Positions 47,423 through 57,925 of a stretch of DNA of 64,000 nt are shown piece after piece. The position numbers and the translations under genes are program-made. Source of the stretch: Mycoplasma sp. 1654_15 (GTDB lineage Bacteria; Bacillota_I; Bacilli_A; Mycoplasmatales; Metamycoplasmataceae); contig NZ_CP051214.1 in assembly GCF_012516495.1 (NCBI RefSeq), positions 859,062-923,061 of the forward strand. Direction: 5' to 3'. Every line of letters starts with the position of its first letter. Position 1 is the stretch's first letter. The notes below the pieces were generated by a model. It did not search any database. It was not told the DNA's origin and saw only the letters and a program-made list of their open reading frames with translations.

Positions 47423-49622
47423 TTTTGAACATTTTTTAATACCAATAGCAGAATACCAAATTGATTTTACTTACAGACAACATGTTGAATTAGAAAAGTT
47501 AGAATTTTTTATTTTATCGCTTATTTATGGTGGTCAAATCAAGGATAAAAGCATTAATTTGGATAAAACATTAAAAGAAGAATTTAAAGAAAAATACAAT
47601 ATAAAAGAAAAGTTGTTTGTTTATTTTCAAATTTTACTTGTAAACTTAATTCAAAGACAAATTGTTAACTTAAGAGATAAAGCTTTAAACGAAAAAATAC
47701 TACAAAATTCTGAATTTGATTACACTGAATTAAATGACATTTTAGTAGGTGATCTTTCTTTAAATGAAGACTTAAAAAAGTTGTTTGATAAAAATGTTTT
47801 TAAATCTTTTGAAGCAGAAAATCGAAGAGACAAAACTTATGCATACATTCATGTAATCCCTGAATTAGATGGCGCAGTAGAATATAGAGAAAGAAGAAAT
47901 GTACAAGCTATTGAATACAATAAAGAGTTGCTTGAAGAACTCAGAGGATATGTTAAAAATTTTGTAAATATAGAAGAACACAAAGAAAAAAGAAGAAAAA
48001 GAGCTATTGCAATTTCAGAAATTATTGAAAAATATAAAAAAGATAATAAAACTGTTTTATCTTCTACTGAAACAGAATTAGATAATGAAAATATAAATTT
48101 TATAATGCAAAATATTTCCTTTGCTTATAACAGTTCTGATGTATATACTTGAGAACCTACAAATGAATCGAGCGAAATTATTGTAAATTATATTTCTCAA
48201 CCGGAAATTGATTCTTCGAATTATTTTCAAAAACAGATAGATGAGTTTTTTAAATCTATAATAAAAAAACTCGATGCTTGCATAAAAATAGAGACACATA
48301 TTCTAGACAAATTTAAAAAACAACTATTAATTCCTTCTCAAATTGAAAAGTGAAAAGATAAAATGAACGTTTTATCTCAGTTAGGTTGAAATAATGTTTA
48401 CTGAAATGAAAAGAAAGAATTAAATTTTATTTTTGAATCTAACAAAAAATATTTAACAATCATTAATAATCAAGAAGAAAATAGAAATATAAATTTTGAA
48501 ATTTCACCACATTTTGTAAATGTTAATTTTGAAGAACAAGATGAAGGAAATAAATTAATTTTAAAAAAGATTGTACTAGATTTTTTACAAAATAAAATTC
48601 ACAATATTGAAGAAATTGATCTAAAACAGTATGCGCAAATACCTGATTTTATAAAAGAGTTTTTTTATTCTCAAGCTACTAAAAATCCAACACTTTTTGA
48701 AAAATGGTTTAATTGAGTTGTTGGTTCATCTTTATTTAAAATTGAAGATATTTTTGAAGATTGAAATGTTTTTGATTTATGAAGTAGAAACGAAAATATT
48801 GCTAAAGATTTTTTAAAACTTTTAGATAAGAAAGGGATAAATATTAAACAACGTTTAATAGAAGATGCAAAAACCAATGCCTTATCTTATAAAAATAATA
48901 AGATTTTTGAGTTTTGTTTTGAAAACTTTATTTTTGAAAAAATCACTTTCAATAACTTACCGTTTTTAGAATATTGAAGCTTAACAAAATCTGTTGAAGA
49001 TTTAAAAAACAAATATAAAGAACTTAAAAATTCACTTGATGAAATTGTTTACACTTTTAAAAATAAAGATATTTCTAAATTTCAAGAAGATCAGATGTTT
49101 GCTGTTAAAAGAAATTGCGAAATGGAAATTAATAAATTTAATCAATTTATTAAGGAAGTAGAAACTTTCTGTACTAAAAATAAGGCTTTTGTAGATATTC
49201 CAGAAATCGAAAAATTTAGTGATGAAGTATTACAAATTTCTACTTTTTATCAACAAGATTTAAAAAAGGAGTGTATGGTTTTAGCAAATAACTGCAATAC
49301 AGAAATAGAAAAAAGTATAAGTGATGGTAAAATCGAAAATCTAATTATAGAAGTGGATGCTTTATTTAAAAAGGGAGCAATTACTAGCGAAGAAGGAAAT
49401 ATTTTGAAAGAATTAAGAAATTGGAGAAATGGCATATTTCATAAGACAGAAGAAAACAAGGAATTCACTATAGAAGAATATAAAAAATATTTACTATTAT
49501 CTAGAAAATTAAAAGGAATTACTAATAAAATAACCACATTTCGAATTGAAGAAGAAAAAAGAAGAAAATTAGAAGAACAACAAAAGCTTGAAGAAGAAAA
49601 CTTGAAGAACAACTTAAGTTAG
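47409..49622 (+). CDS. Large protein with C-terminal HEPN-like R-x4-H motif
   Basis: 737 aa, UGA Trp codons throughout, no membrane segment. I do not recognise the first ~600 residues. Near the C-terminus LRNWRNGIFHK contains Arg673-Asn-x3-His678, the R-x4-H pattern of HEPN ribonucleases and related helical domains, preceded by helices with a Glu-rich face. The last residues are charged and look frameshifted: restoring one A near 49598 extends the chain with EEKLEEQLKLEK and a stop at 49652-49654. GAGGAA precedes the ATG. Tightly coupled to the helicase gene. Toxin-like RNase activity is a hypothesis. Confidence 0.65.
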
Positions 49623-49684
49623 AAAAAACAAGCAAAAAACAAAAAAATAAATAAATTTTAAAATGAACAAATAAAGGGGACAAA

Positions 49685-50647
49685 ATGTCACAAATTACTT
49701 ATTTAACTTTAAATGAACCAGAAATTAAAAAATGCGATTCTTTATTAAAAGAAATTGAAGATTTAAGAGAATCGAATGTACTTGATAAAAATTTTCAAGA
49801 AAATTTAGAAAATTACTATACAGAATTAAAAGAATTAAGAAACACTTTTCAAAAAGGACAAGGAATTAGAAATTATATTAGACTGGATTGATTAAGACAA
49901 CTCGATAGTTTATCTAAAAGAATTTCTAATTTAGATTGAAATAAAGAAATTAATGCTTATTTAGATAGAGTTTCTAAAAATGCAAAAGTAAATGTGTTCC
50001 AGTTTTATACTCAATACGGAATTGTTGCTTATGAAGCGATTGAATACTTAGAAACCACTAATTCTACACTTACAAATGAATTAATAGAAAGTACAATCAC
50101 AGAATTTTTAAAAAGAGAAGTAGATCAAGAAAAATTAAATTCTTTTAGAAAACAGATGTTTGATTGAATAGATAAAAATCTTGAAAAAGAATCTTCAGAA
50201 ATTAGATATGAATTAAAAAATTTCATTAAACAATACAATAATTTTGAAGATATTTCAGATTTAGTTTATTTAATAAATACAAGAAAAGAAGAAATTCAAA
50301 AAATTAATTCTTTAGTGAAAGTAGTTGCTAAGTCTTTAAAAGAATCTGAAGGTTTCGTTTTAAATAAAGTATTAAAAACTAGTCTTTCTGATAAAGGAAT
50401 TATTAGAAAAGTGTTTAGGTTTGTAAACAAAAACAACAATTATGTAGATGTAGTTGTTGACGGTAATTTAGAAATTTCATACAAAATGGGAAATTACATT
50501 GGTCACGCTTGTGAAAAATCAGCTAATAAAATTGTAGAAGATATTAAGAAAAATGGTTATAGCATACAAGATATGAAGGTAAAAAGAGATTTAAAAACTG
50601 ATAAACCAACAACAAGAGTTTCCGTTGTTAAGTCAAGGACAAGGTAA
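49685..50647 (+). CDS. Helical protein with C-terminal DUF2997-like domain
   Basis: 320 aa. The first ~240 residues are mostly charged helices. Residues about 253-300 (YVDVVVDGNLEISYKMGNY, then IGHACEKSANKIVEDI) resemble DUF2997, a small domain with a DG turn, Gly and a conserved Cys that in other bacteria is encoded next to AAA+ ATPases in ternary NTP-dependent systems. Here a Clp-type AAA+ gene starts two bases downstream. RBS GGGGA. The domain match is from memory of the family and needs a profile search. Confidence 0.55.
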
Positions 50648-50649
50648 AA

Positions 50650-52602
50650 ATGAGTTTTTATAAAGCATTAGAATCTATTTTTGTAAAATCAGCTCAAAAA
50701 AATATCTTGCTTCTTTCTGAAAATATTTTTGATTATATTTTTATCAGTGATATTAAAAATTTCTTTAAAAAAGAAGAAGTTTTAAGAGATTTAAACGAAG
50801 TACCAACTAGTTTTTTTATAGATTTACCTAAGTTTTTATCTTTAGTTTTTAGAGAGTTAGATTACAAAACTATTAAATACTTTTCACCTAGTACAGGAGT
50901 TACAAATTTAAATAGAAATCTCGAAGAATTAATAAACAATAAAAAAGAAGAAGACGAACCTTTAAAAGAACAAGGTTATGAAAATGATGACGATCTGTTA
51001 TCTGAAGAATTAGAAAATCCCGGGAATGAAATACCGCCAATCACAGTATTTATTAACTCTATAATTGAAGAAGTGAATGCTTACAAAAATGATTTAGTAA
51101 ATGAAAAAGATAAAAAAAGGGTTTATATAATTGATTGAGGTGATTTACTAACTCGAAACAGTGATCAAATTATTACAATTAATGTTTTAGCTGGTTTAAT
51201 CAAAACTTTTATCGATAACTTAGAACATAATGTTCCTGGTGTTAAAAAGTCAAACTTTAAACTGATTTTTATATGCAAAAACAAAGATGATTTAAACAAT
51301 GTCATTTATAATAAAAATCCTGAAATTAACTTCATTTCTATAGCAAAACCGGACAGTGAAGAAAGAAAGAAAATTTTTGAAATTATTTTAAAAGATGAAT
51401 TTAATAAAAACTTCACAGAGCCTATAAAAGTGAACACTTCTCAGTTTGATGAAGTTATTTCTCTTACAAATGATTTATCTTTTAGGGAAATTGTCCAACT
51501 TTTAAAAGTTTCTCAAATTTCTAAATTTGAAAATTTTAAGTCTTTATATACCACTATATTTTTCAATAAAAAACAGTCTGAATGAGAAAAAATTTCTCCT
51601 TCACAATTAGAAAATTTTGAAACAACAATTAGCAAAAGAGTAAAAGGACAAGAATTTGCTATCAAAAAAATTAAAGAAACTTTAATAAGATCTTTTGTTG
51701 GTTTATCTGACTTAAATTCTTTAGAAACAAAGAAAAAGCCAAAAGGAATTTTATTTTTTACAGGACCTACAGGAACTGGAAAAACTGAAATTTCTAAAGC
51801 ACTAGCTGAATTTATTTTTGGTAGTGAAAATCATTTAATTCGTTTCGATATGTCAGAATATAATTTAGAACATAGTGATCAAAAATTAATCGGAGCTCCT
51901 CCTGGTTATGAAGGTCACGAAGCCGGTGGTCAACTTACAAATGCTATAAAAGAGAAGCCTTTTTCTATAGTTTTATTCGACGAAATTGAAAAAGCACATG
52001 GAAGAATTTTGGATAAATTTTTACAAATTTTAGAAGATGGACGTCTTACTTCATCAAAAGGAGAATTAGTTGATTTTTCAGAAACTTTTATTATTTTTAC
52101 TTCTAACTTAGGAGTTAGCGAAGTAGGAAAACAAGGTAGTGATTTATCTGATGAAGAAACAAGAAGAACTTTTACAAAAGCTGTTGAAAATCACTTTAAT
52201 AAAGAACTAAAAAGACCTGAAATCTTAAACAGAATCGGTGTCAAAAATATTGTTCCTTTTAATTTTATAAGTGATAATCAAATCAAAAAAGATATTATTA
52301 CTTCTAAATTTAATCAATTAAACAATTGACTTAAACGTGAAAAAAACATTAAATTAAGTGAATTAAATGAGGAACAATGAAGAATTTTGATTTTTAAAAT
52401 TAATCAAATTTACGACAAATCCTTAGGAGCTAGAGGTTTGATCGCTTGTTTTCAAAGTATTTTTGTTGATATTTTAAGTAATTATTTATTTAGTATTCAC
52501 ACTGATATTCAAAACCATTTAAACAATGCTTCAGAAAATCAAGACTATTTAATAATTGATACTATTTTTGATGATAATAAAATAAGTTTTGTAAAAAAAT
52601 AG
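50650..52602 (+). CDS. Clp-type AAA+ ATPase
   Basis: 650 aa. The C-terminal ~320 residues are a ClpB/ClpA second-ring module: Walker A GPTGTGKT at 372, FDMSEYNLEHS, pore loop in GAPPGYEGHEAGG, Walker B VLFDEIEKAH, sensor FTSNLG, arginine finger in RPEILNRIG and GARGL sensor 2. The N-terminal half has acidic linkers and looks like a degenerate ATPase or adaptor with no Walker A. This differs from ordinary ClpB, which has two intact rings and about 700-860 residues. Probably a dedicated remodelling ATPase of this operon. Confidence 0.8.
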
Positions 52603-52618
52603 ATAAATTTCTGAGCGG

Positions 52619-52656
52619 ATCCCCTTTTCTTAGGAAAATAGAAAAGGGGATTTTTT
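52619..52656 (+). promoter_or_regulatory. IS left-end hairpin covering transposase ribosome binding site, copy 1
   Basis: 12-bp stem ATCCCCTTTTCT/AGAAAAGGGGAT (52619-52630, 52640-52651) with a T run before the ATG at 52657. It can act as a terminator for outside transcripts and hides GGGG, the ribosome binding site. The same structure is at 55405-55437 in copy 2. Confidence 0.6.
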
Positions 52657-54071
52657 ATGAAATATTCATTAGAATTTAAATTAGAATGTGTAAAAAAATA
52701 CAAAAAAGGAATTGAAATTAAAAAACCCGATTTTGTTAATACAAGTCAGAAAAATTTTTTAAATCAAGTAATTTTTTGAGAAAAAATTTATGACAAATTA
52801 GGAGTTGAAGGACTTAAGAAAAAACCACGAAATAAAAAGTGAACTATAGATCAAAGATTAAACATAGTTAAAAGATTTTTAGCTGGTGAACCAATTGTTA
52901 AAATTTCACTTGAAAATAATCTTAATCCAAGTCAAATATCTTTTGAAAGAAAAATATTTAGAATCGGGAATTAGTGGTTTACAATTAAACAAAGGAAGAC
53001 AAATAATGAAATCTAAGATTAATAATAATAAATCTACAAAAATATCAAACAATTCCGATAGTCAAGATCAATCAAATTCTTCATTATCTGTATATGAAGA
53101 ACTGAAACTTCTTAGAAAAGAAAATAAACTTTTAAAAAGGAAAATGAAGTACTAAAAAGTGAAAAGCCTTGGTAGAGATCTTTGACTCAAATCAACCAAG
53201 GCAAGAAAAATAAAAACATTTATAATAGAGTAAAAGCTGACAAAAACCTTCGCTTAACTCAAGTATTAAAAGAGTTTTCTATTCCTATATCTACTTTTTA
53301 TTATGAACTCAAAAAGAAGATTTTGACAAGAAAAATGAAGAAATTATAAGCCAAATGAAGCTTATTTTTGATGAAAATAAAGCAAGATATGGAAAAAGAA
53401 GAATAAAAGCAGAACTTAATAATAGAGGCTATAAAATTGGACTTAAAAAGTTCGCAGATTAATGGAAAAATTCAATCTCAAAGCAATTTGTTCTGATAAA
53501 AATACAAATCTTACAAAGGAACTGTTGGCAAAATTGCAGACAATATTTTAAATAGAAATTTTGTCGCAACTCAACCAAATCAAAAATGAACTACAGATGT
53601 AACTGAATTTAGCGGATCATTTGGAAAAGCATATTTATCACCAATTTTAGATATGTTTAATGGTGAAGTTATTGCTTGAGATTTGTCTACAAGCGCTAAC
53701 AACCAACAAATTAGAAAAATGCTTTAAAAAGCATTTTCAAAACACAAAAATCTTGAAGGTTTAATTTTTCACAGTGATCAAGGTTGACAGTATCAACATA
53801 GACAATTTTCAGAAAAATTAAAACAAAAAGGAATAATTCAGTCCATGTCTCGAAAAGGAAATTGTTTAGATAATAGCGTTATTGAATCGTTTTTGGAACA
53901 TTAAAAGAGAATGTTTTTATGGTCACTGAAAAAGAATTTTTAACTTTTAAACAACTTCACAAAGCAATTGCAAATTATATTTATTATTACAATCACAAAC
54001 GAATTAAAGACAAAATAAAATGAATGTCTCCCATTAAATTTAGAGAAACATTCATTTCAAATTATAATTAA
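52657..54071 (+). pseudogene. Transposase OrfA/OrfB remnants, copy 1
   Basis: OrfA begins KYSLEFKLECVKKY and loses frame after NPSQIS (one T fewer than copy 2). OrfB keeps the integrase-core blocks WTTDVTEF, LIFHSDQGWQYQH and DNSVIESF (DDE residues), but is cut by lost A or T residues near 53309, 53449 and 53895 and by a stop near 53727. It cannot give a full transposase. Confidence 0.85.
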
Positions 54072-54140
54072 TTAAAACACTTAAAAATTTTAGAAGAAAA
54101 GGGTACCACCTCATTTCTTTATCTATTTTTTTTCTTCTTT

Positions 54141-55187
54141 TTATCTACCAGTTTGTTTATTTGGTTTAGCAGTTGCTATTTCTTTTGTTTTAGTAGAAAC
54201 ATATATTGCAGCGTCTTTTGTGTTATTTACAATAGTGGTTTTATTATCAATACCTAATTTTTTAACTCCGTTTAAAAATGATCAAATTTTAAATATAGGA
54301 GTAGTAAGGCTTTTACCAAATGTTTTTAATATTTTTGTTGGTAATTTCTTTAAATCATCTAATTTTTGAATTTTAGTAATTTCTTTTCTTGCTTGATCTG
54401 TTAATTTTATTCCACTATCAAACATATTATACTTAAGATTGGAGCTTAAATGGCTATTAACTTCTTGTTGTGTTTTAATTTCTTTTGCTTTTGGTAAATC
54501 TTTTTCAAATTTATCTCTTTCGGATTTAAAACCTTTACCTAAATTTATGAGGTTTGAAATTAAAACTTTTTGTAGAATTGGAACAAATTGTACACCTTTT
54601 GTTTTAGCTTTAGCTTCAATTTCTTTGAGTTTTGTAGAAAAACTAGCAACTTTATTTTTAGCTTTAGTAAATTCGCTAGAATTTGAATCAGAATCTGAAA
54701 TTTCTTCAGAATTTTTCTTAGATCATTTACCCTTTATTTTATTTACAAATGATTGAACAACACTTGAATAGTTTTTAATCATATCTGTTACATTTGGAAC
54801 AAAATCTTTTGTATAAGTTTCAATTATCTCTTTTTCAATATTTTGTTCATTTTCATTTAATGATTTTTCACTTATTGCTTTTTCTTCACTGGTTTCTGCA
54901 ACAAGAACTGATGGTTGTGCTTCTTCAGTTTCTTCTATTGTTGCATCATCAGTTTCACCATTATCAACTTGTTTTTGTCCGTTGTCAGATGGTGGAGTAG
55001 AAGATGGGGGGGTTGGTTGAGAAGTGTTATTTCCTCCATTTGGGGGGGGTTGGTTGAGAAGTGTTATTTCCGTTGTCAGCTGGTGGATTAGAAGGCGTAG
55101 TTGTTTGACCACATGATATTGCTAACGTTGCTGAAAATAAAGAAACAATAGACATTGAAGAAAATAAAAGTTTTTTAATTTTCATAC
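54141..55187 (-). pseudogene. Surface lipoprotein gene with poly-C repeat, frameshifted
   Basis: Starts MKIKKLLFSS and should reach lipobox LAISCG, but five T where three or six are needed shift the frame in the signal peptide. After the Cys comes a Pro-rich region with two copies of a NNTSQPTPP unit; the first ends in C8 and the second in C7, and only C7 keeps the frame. The remainder (about 300 residues, charged and helical) is open to a stop at 54141. It is related in its leader to the lipoprotein at 56988-57917. Either a phase-variable gene in the off state, a decayed gene, or error. Confidence 0.75.
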
Positions 55188-55397
55188 TTTTCCTTTTATA
55201 TATATTTGTGTAATTATTAATAATTATGTGTTTTATTTATTCGCTATTTTATTAAGCATAATTATCTTTATATTTAATATTCATAAGCCGAATATTGCAA
55301 TAATTTTACTTTTTTTTTTTTTTTTGCAAGATTTAGTAAAATTTTTTGATTTTTTCTTCAAAAATGAAGAAAAAATAAATAAAAAATCCTATAAATT
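55188..55397 (-). promoter_or_regulatory. Promoter with A16 tract of the lipoprotein pseudogene
   Basis: On the minus strand TTGCAA (-35-like, 55324-55329) runs into 16 A and then GTAAAAT with -10 TAAAAT at 55303-55308. It resembles the MIB copy 2 promoter (CTTGC, poly-A, GTAAAATTA). The remainder up to the IS at 55398 holds part of the downstream terminator stem of the lipoprotein at 56988 (55382-55397). Confidence 0.55.
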
Positions 55398-55442
55398 TGA
55401 GCAGATCCCCTTTTCTTAGGAAAATAGAAAAGGGGATTTTTT

Positions 55443-56057
55443 ATGAAATATTCATTAGAATTTAAAATAGAATGTGTAAAAAAATACAAAAAAGGAATTG
55501 AAATTAAAAAGCCCGATTTTGCTAATACAAGTCAGAAAATTTTTTTAAAGCAAGTAAAGTTTTGAGAAAAAATTTATGACAAATTAGGAGTTGAAGGTCT
55601 TAAGAAAAATCCACGAAATAAAGAATGGACTATAGATGAAAGATTTAGTGTTGTTAAAAGATTTTTAGCTGGTGAACCAATAATTAAAATTTCACTTGAA
55701 AATAATCTTAATCCAAGTCAAATATCTTTTTGAAAGAAAAAATATTTAGAATCGGGAATTAGTGGTTTAGAATTAAACAAAGGAAGACCAATAATGAAAT
55801 CTAAAATTATTAATGATAAACATTCAAAAGTTTCAAAAAATTTAAATAGTCAAGATCAATCAAATTCTTCATTATCTGTATATGAAGAACTGAAACTTCT
55901 TAAAGAAGAACTCAAGCATTTTAAAAAAGAGAAAAAAAACTTTGAAAAAGAAATTAAACTTTTAAAAAAGGAAAATGAAGTACTAAAAAAGTGAAAAGCC
56001 TTGGTAGAGATCTTTGACTCAAATCAACCAAGGCAAGAAAAAAAAAAAAATTTATAA
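55443..56057 (+). CDS. IS transposase OrfA (HTH and leucine zipper), copy 2
   Basis: 204 aa. N-terminal helix-turn-helix region, a second basic segment (PRNKEWTIDERFSVVKRFL) and a heptad-rich coiled coil (about residues 140-182) as in IS150-type OrfA, which binds the IS ends and regulates transposition. It ends after a run of 13 A where programmed frameshifting to OrfB would occur. RBS AGGGGA is inside the left-end hairpin. Confidence 0.8.
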
Positions 56058-56905
56058 TAGAGTAAAAGCTGACAAAAACCTTCGCTTAACTCAAGTATTA
56101 AAAGAGTTTTCTATTCCTATATCTACTTTTTATTATGAACTCAAAAAGAAGATTTTGACAAGAAAAATGAAGAAATTATAAGCCAAATGAAGCTTATTTT
56201 TGATGAAAATAAAGCAAGATATGGAAAAAGAAGAATAAAAGCTGAACTTAATAATAGAGGCTATAAAATTGGACTTAAAAAAGTTCGCAATTAATGGAAA
56301 AATTCGATCTCAAAGCAATTTGTCCTAGAAGAAAATACAAATCTTACAAAGGAACTGTTGGCAAAATTGCAGACAACATTTTAAATAGAAATTTTGTCGC
56401 AACTCAACCAAATCAAAAATGAACTACAGATGTAACTGAATTTAGCGGACCATTTGGAAAAGCATATTTATCACCAATTTTAGATATGTTTAATGGTGAA
56501 GTTATTGCTTGAGATTTGTCTACAAGTGCTAACATCCAACAAATTAGAAAAATGCTTCAAAAAGCTTTTTCCAAACACAAAAATCTTGAAGGTTTAATTT
56601 TTCACAGTGATCAAGGTTGACAGTATCAACATAGACAATTTTCAGAAAAATTAAAACAAAAAGGAATAATTCAGTCTATGTCTCGAAAAGGAAATTGTTT
56701 AGATAATAGCGTTATTGAATCGTTTTTTGGAACATTAAAAAGAGAATGTTTTTATGGTCGCGAAAAAGAATTTTTAACTTTTAAACAACTTCACAAAGCA
56801 ATTGCAAACTATATTTATTATTACAATCACAAACGAATTAAAGACAAAATAAAATGAATGTCTCCCATTCAATTTAGGGAAACATTCATTTCAAATTATA
56901 ATTAA
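56040..56905 (+). pseudogene. IS transposase OrfB (DDE integrase), copy 2, frameshifted
   Basis: Catalytic blocks WTTDVTEF, FHSDQGWQYQ and [15 protein letters not shown] are complete and in one frame. Two breaks are upstream: one A lacking in ELKK(E)DF near 56150, shared with copy 1, and one base lost in VRRLMEK near 56290, not shared. The shared lesion means both copies descend from an already damaged parent, or the site is a real frameshift signal. Confidence 0.8.
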
Positions 56906-56987
56906 TTAAAACACTCAAAAAATTTTAGAAGAAAAGGGTACCAACTCAATTTATAGGATTTTTAGTAATTATTAAGTTATTTAAACT

Positions 56988-57917
56988 CTAGGCTTCTAGT
57001 AAAGTTTTATATTTTGTTATTGTGTCGTCAATTATTTTTTTAAGTGTTGAATTAGAAAAATTATCTATGTCAGTCTTAGTTGGATTTGGGTGTAATTTTT
57101 TAATATAATTAGAAGTAAAATCTCCTAATTTATTAATTTTTGTTTGGAGTTTTAGTAATTCAGGAAGAAATGTAATTAAAATGTTGCTTGATTGTACACT
57201 AAGTTCTTCTTTTGACAATTTATCTAATTGTTCCTTAATAGAGGCTTGTTTTTCTTCTAATAATTCTGCAAGTAATTTATTTATATTTTTGTTTACAATA
57301 TTTTCGAAATCTTGATCTGTTTTGATGTTATCAAGATTTTCAGGTAAATCTGCTTTTTCAAATTCGTTGGATTTTAATTTAGCTAATACTCTGTTAAATT
57401 TTTCAATTGATTCTTGTTTTATTAATTTTTTTAAATCTATATGAACAAGTTCTGCTTTAGTTTTAGTATTTTGAAGACTTGATTCGTAATCATTCATTAA
57501 AGTTAATGATTGAGTTATTAAAGGTGAGAAATTTGGATTGGTAAATAAATTTCCTTCATTTTCTGAAGTGTTTGATTGAATATTCAATTTCACTTGAATT
57601 TGATTAGATAATAAATTAGTTAGTAGTTTTGTTATTGTATCAGAATTATTTTCAATAAATGGTTTTACTTTTTCAGCTATGAATTTATTGTGAACTTCTT
57701 GTAATTCTTTAGTTAAATTTTGTTCAGCAGCTGTATTTGTGCTTTTGCTTGGATTATTAGAAGTTTCGCTTTGATTATTTGAAGCTTTATCTTTGTCATC
57801 TATTTGTGTAGGTTTTTCTTCATTTTCGTTCCCGCAAGAAACTAAAACAGTGGAAAACAAAGCAATTGTACTTATTGAACTAAAAAGTAATTTTTTACTT
57901 ATTTTTTTGATTTTCAT
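56988..57917 (-). CDS. Predicted lipoprotein
   Basis: 309 aa. Signal peptide ending in lipobox VLVSCG, then a Glu/Asn/Ser-rich linker and a long helical domain without recognised motif. Its leader resembles that of the pseudogene at 54141-55187. AAGGAA precedes the start. It begins eight bases after the M23 lipoprotein stop, probably one operon. Its terminator now contains the IS copy 2. Confidence 0.8.
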   Translation of the reverse strand: MKIKKISKKLLFSSISTIALFSTVLVSCGNENEEKPTQIDDKDKASNNQSETSNNPSKSTNTAAEQNLTKELQEVHNKFIAEKVKPFIENNSDTITKLLTNLLSNQIQVKLNIQSNTSENEGNLFTNPNFSPLITQSLTLMNDYESSLQNTKTKAELVHIDLKKLIKQESIEKFNRVLAKLKSNEFEKADLPENLDNIKTDQDFENIVNKNINKLLAELLEEKQASIKEQLDKLSKEELSVQSSNILITFLPELLKLQTKINKLGDFTSNYIKKLHPNPTKTDIDNFSNSTLKKIIDDTITKYKTLLEA

Positions 57918-57925
57918 ATATTTCC

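Larger units (their letters stand above)
52612..54114 (+). mobile_element. IS3-family (IS150-like) element, copy 1, decayed
   Basis: Ends TGAGCGGATCCCCTTTTCTT and, inverted at the right, TGAGGTGGTACCCTTTTCTT. Direct repeat TTTC flanks it (52608-52611 and 54115-54118). Outside that, AAAAATAGATAA on the left and TTATCTATTTTT on the right are the arms of the terminator of the Clp gene, so the element sits in the terminator loop. Both transposase frames are broken. Confidence 0.85.
55398..56948 (+). mobile_element. IS3-family (IS150-like) element, copy 2
   Basis: About 1551 bp, ends TGAGCAGATCCCCTTTTCTT and, inverted at the right, TGAGTTGGTACCCTTTTCTT. ATT is repeated on both sides. Removing the element and one ATT rebuilds a perfect 28-bp palindrome (left arm AAAAATCCTATAAA), the terminator of the minus-strand lipoprotein gene. 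OrfA is intact; OrfB is broken. Confidence 0.88.

Noticed and set aside
54439..55000. Plus-strand frames opposite the broken lipoprotein
   Set aside because: Low-complexity antisense of the minus-strand gene, no RBS.
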